Of a stretch of DNA of 64,000 nucleotides, positions 60,903 through 64,000 are shown piece by piece. The DNA comes from Tetragonia tetragonoides (Eukaryota > Streptophyta > Magnoliopsida > Caryophyllales > Aizoaceae): positions 44,910,766-44,974,765 of the forward strand of contig CM076147.1 in assembly GCA_038025085.1 (NCBI GenBank), given 5' to 3'. Numbering within the stretch: the stretch's first letter is position 1; each line of letters opens with the position of its first letter. The notes beneath the pieces were generated by a model. The model did no database searches, was not told the origin of the DNA, and saw nothing but the letters and a program-made list of their open reading frames with translations. Position numbers and translations under genes: made by a program.

Positions 60903-63683
60903 TCAGCCTCCAAAGAGAAAGCCAGCTGCCTGATCTTCATTGCCATCAAAAAGCTTGAGAGCTTGTATGACAGCATTCCTTTCGAATCCTAGCTCAACAA
61001 GCTTTGCAATTTTGGCTTCAAATTCAGAACTCTGCAGCTGAAAAGTTTGACTCAAAAAAAATATTAATAATTACAGCAGCAATCCGTCCATTAGGTATGT
61101 ATCCAATAATCATAAGGACATATGACAAGGCACTGAACCGCGCGCCTTTGTTGACCCCGTTTACCGCCTAAGTCACAACTCGTCGGAGCTTAAGCCCGGC
61201 AACCCGAAAACAAGGAAAGAGATGGCTGAGTTACTGGTGGATTAATGAAAATCATTGCCCAGTAACTAGTAGTAGCTACTCTAGTGTAACCAGCCATAAC
61301 TTTAACAGTACATAAAATTAAAAACATAAGAAGTGCAGAGAGAAATTCGACGAATAAACATTACATACCTGATCGGCATTAGCACGAACACCGCCTGTGA
61401 ACCATAAAAATAAAAATAAAAAAAATATTAATCCAATGAAACGGGAAGCTATGTCTAAGAGAGAAAGCTGTCAATAAACAACAAGCAAGAAAGAGAATTG
61501 GGTTGGAGAGCAGTGACTCTCCCTCTTCTACATTCTTGGCAAAGACCAGGGTTAGATTGTCATTGCCTTCATGCCCAAGTTCGCCATTCACAATTAAATA
61601 TAAATATATAAATAAAAGGAGCAAGAAAGTGAATCCAAGGGGCAAAAAAGTCAACAGAACTGTGTAACAGCCCTCATGGTATATCCCAAACCAAGCCTGA
61701 CAGTATCAAATACGACAGCAAGTGACTGCAATGTTAAGCTCCAAACCAAGTTAGAGCATGGTATATCTAGAAAATTTTGTACACATAACACGAACAAAAC
61801 ATTAAGGACATGCACACTAGCAGTTTAGCAGTTGGATACTTCAATGGTCAAGTATTTCTACGTTCTACCCATTCCATACACAAAATCATCAGGTTTGAAA
61901 CTTATTTCAGAAGTGGAATAAAAAAACCATAAATCCGAGGATCACTTTAATTTGAAATTTGGTCCATAATGTCAGTATTTAGTTTTGCACAGAAGCTTAG
62001 AATTTCAAAACAGCTCCAGATGCAATTTCCTTGCCTATTCTGCAAGGGGGGTTCACAATCCCAATGAAAACATATTTGCCTTCAGAATGTTAGGGGCTGT
62101 TTAGATGTTGAAAACAATCTCTAGTTTTCAATCTCCCTTTTCTATCTCATTTCTAAGAAATTGAAAATAATTGAAAACAAATAGAAATGGGGAGAAGTTG
62201 TTCAAAAGCACTATCTTCTCTAACTCATCCCCACTGTCACCCACATCTCTCTCTCATCCCTCTCTGACCACTTCACCACTCAACACCCCACCTCCCCTTT
62301 AACCACCAGCCTGCTGCAGATCCGACCACCTTCTCCACTCACCACCTCACCCTTCAACCACCCACCATCATGCTTACTCACCTACAAACCACAACCCCTC
62401 TCCATTGGCCCCTTCCCACCCTCACTCTCTCACTATCTCTCTCCTCAAACCAGCAATGGCGAACCACCACCACCAACAGCGAGTGTCTCTCTGTTAAGCC
62501 CCAATCGATGTCGTCCCTGTCCCAGTGGGAGTGCCCTGACTGCGACTGCTCTGCTCCGGCCGAACCCGCCGGAAAAACCACCTGAGTGGAGGTTGCCGGA
62601 GGAAAAACCACCGGTGGTTGCCGGTTGACCGTGAGAGGAGAGAGAATTGTGGTGGTGGTGGTGGTGGTGGTGGTGGTGGTGGTGGAGAGAGAGTTGAGCT
62701 GTTGCAGATTTGGGAGGCTGAGTGGTGGTGGAATGGTGGAGAGAGAAGTGGGGTTCAAACTTAACAAAGGAAATTTTGAGAACATCCAAATTGATGTTTT
62801 CAGTTTCCTTTGTTAAGTTTTAAAATGGAGATTGTTGTTTTCATTGAAATGAGTTGGAGAATTTTTTGTTTTGAACACCTTCTTCCAAATTTTGGAGAAT
62901 TAGAGATCAGTTTCCAGAAAACACCCCTTGTTTTCTGTAACTGAACAGCCCCTTAGTCTTCCAGCCTACCATCATATTAGTCTGCAAACGAAACAGCTTA
63001 CAAGAAAAACTCACCAGAAGATTGACTTCCAGTTGGGACACCTTTACTCTCTTTGGTTTGAGACGCTACCTGGAGAATCCCAAGTTATGCAAATCCCAAG
63101 TTATGCAAATGCAACGTCCAGACTTCAAAAAATATGACTGAGCAAGTAACATTTTTCGACAATACAGAATCAAGAGGGAAAAAAGAAGCCTTACAGAAGC
63201 TCCTGAGCTGGAAGCTTGCTTTGAATACCTCTCTTCATCCAAAAAATGAGAAGGGATGTCCTTTTCTGGAAACAGCAAACAGTTTTATTTTATTTTTTGC
63301 CAAGAATTATGTGATGATTGTAGAAACAATATAAATGACTAAGTGGACAACTACAACTTCAAAATGATTAAGCTCTCACCGGGCAAAAATGGTACAGATA
63401 CCTCTCCTCCACCAACTCTCAATACATTCTCCTTCAAATCAATTATGCACTGCAAAATAAGGTCTCGTCAACTTTTCGTTAAGCTTAAAGGGAATAAGGA
63501 ATCATGAAGGACATAGCAATTAAGACATATTACCTGATGTTTGCGAAGCATATCAAGACCAAACAGGAACTCCATGTTGGGAGAGTCAAGGACTGTAAAG
63601 GAACATTGGTAAAACACATTCCCAATCTTCCAAAGGGGACAGGGAATAAGTGAACCAAGCATGTCAAATTCAGAACCAAGCAT
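60903..63683 (-). CDS. DDI1: DDI1-like protein (retropepsin-like domain plus UBA), 5' part outside window or unresolved
   Basis: Minus-strand exons join in phase: from at most 63683 down to 63534, then 63380-63449, 63195-63265, 63015-63069, 61369-61394 and 60903-61037. They encode the second half of the aspartic-protease-like domain (WKIGNVFYQCSFTVLD, NMEFLFGLDMLRKHQ), DLKENVLRVGGGEVSVPFLP, the linker EKDIPSHFLDEER, and a C-terminal UBA domain ending LELGF-type LVELGFERNAVIQAL, DQAAGFLFGG. DDI1 shuttles ubiquitinated clients to the proteasome and its protease domain cleaves some of them. The protease catalytic DSGA and the N-terminal ubiquitin-like domain are not in view. The upstream border of the first visible exon has no clear acceptor (a weak one is CTACTAG near 63719). 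The 1.6-kb intron 61395-63014 hosts a MITE. Confidence 0.85.
62093..62952. mobile_element. 860-bp Tourist/PIF-Harbinger-like element in a DDI1 intron
   Basis: TTA occurs at both ends (62090-62092, 62953-62955). Terminal repeats GGGGCTGTTTAG and, from the right, GGGGCTGTTCAG; both continue to GAAAACAA. A (GGT)n run lies at 62651-62683 and a 17-bp inverted repeat (AAACTTAACAAAGGAAA) at about 62757-62818. Open frames inside are on both strands and lack transposase motifs. Confidence 0.78.
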
Positions 63684-64000
63684 GATGGCAGAGGATAAAG
63701 TTAAGTCAAAACATATCTAGTAGTTGATGTAAAATCTTTACGGAACAGATACAGTCCACCAAATTTCAATCACTACTTGCGGTGAGTGACACGGTTACAA
63801 TAGGAACTCAAGTGTCAAGTCCGATAACTTCCACACAGAGTTTATGACCAAAACTCCTTTTACTTCTTTATTAGCTATACATAAAAATTACTATACTAAA
63901 TTCAGGATATTTTTTTGTTTCTAGATAAAACTAAGCTCATGGAATTAAGACACAACATGAATCAAAAGCAAAATGGAAATCTTCAGTTAAAGGTTCCTTG
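63684..64000. other. Probable DDI1 intron sequence to the right edge
   Basis: AT-rich, with no exon that can be joined with confidence to the DDI1 exons. Likely an intron leading to 5' exons beyond the window. Confidence 0.4.

Noticed and set aside
62370..62816. Open frames on both strands (up to 135 codons)
   Set aside because: They lie inside the Harbinger-like element, over a GGT microsatellite and Pro/Thr-rich low complexity, with no transposase motif.

Overview
The window is nuclear DNA from a flowering plant, most likely a eudicot. Genes are split by GT-AG introns, intergenic sequence is AT-rich and full of MITEs, LINE/copia relics and microsatellites, and the proteins belong to plant families (NHL/LEA-2, COR27/28, NCA1, plant mobile domain, SBT5-type subtilases). 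A Caryophyllales origin is only a weak guess. Nothing bacterial, organellar or viral is seen.

Left part (1-31 kb). An NHL/LEA-2 membrane protein runs off the left edge on the minus strand. Three paralogues of the DUF2431/BMT5-like (At4g26485-like) methyltransferase-fold family follow on the plus strand: copy 1 (2692-4283, two exons, with a long extra N-terminus starting with a myristoylation-like MG..S motif), copy 2 (9008-9812, a broken gene) and copy 3 (24648-27516, three exons, followed by a decayed duplicate of its own tail). Between them lie a transposon-derived plant mobile domain protein with a C-terminal coiled coil, an RNase H-like fragment, a minus-strand COR27/COR28-like cold/clock gene whose upstream region carries evening elements and G-box/ABRE cores, and a complete NCA1 gene (RING + TPR, catalase chaperone) with a decayed copia reverse transcriptase in one intron. 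A broken F-box gene (minus) lies at 28.3-29.9 kb.

Middle (30-40 kb). A five-exon gene for an uncharacterised one-membrane-segment protein has a GA microsatellite inside its predicted reading frame. A three-exon BTB/POZ protein (At1g21780-like) follows. The intergenic DNA holds a fold-back element filled with a roughly 23-bp minisatellite.

Right part (40-64 kb). Two tandem copies of an SBT5-like subtilisin protease gene, both pseudogenes, are followed by the 3' half of a minus-strand DDI1-like gene (retropepsin-like plus UBA). A relic of the DDI1 3' end lies between the two subtilase copies, so the ancestral unit was subtilase plus DDI1 tail and it was duplicated in tandem with a junction near 51.78 kb. 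Intron 1 of subtilase copy A holds a 7.3-kb insertion with imperfect terminal inverted repeats, arrays of a ~22-bp TACCTTTGGTATAA-like motif, two tRNA-like sequences, a fold-back MITE and a truncated LINE with an 11-bp target duplication. The paralogous copy B supplies the empty site. A small gene for a 68-residue secreted peptide with its own TATA box lies between subtilase B and DDI1. All exon borders were worked out by hand from splice signals, reading phase and recalled family sequence; no alignment or database search was run.
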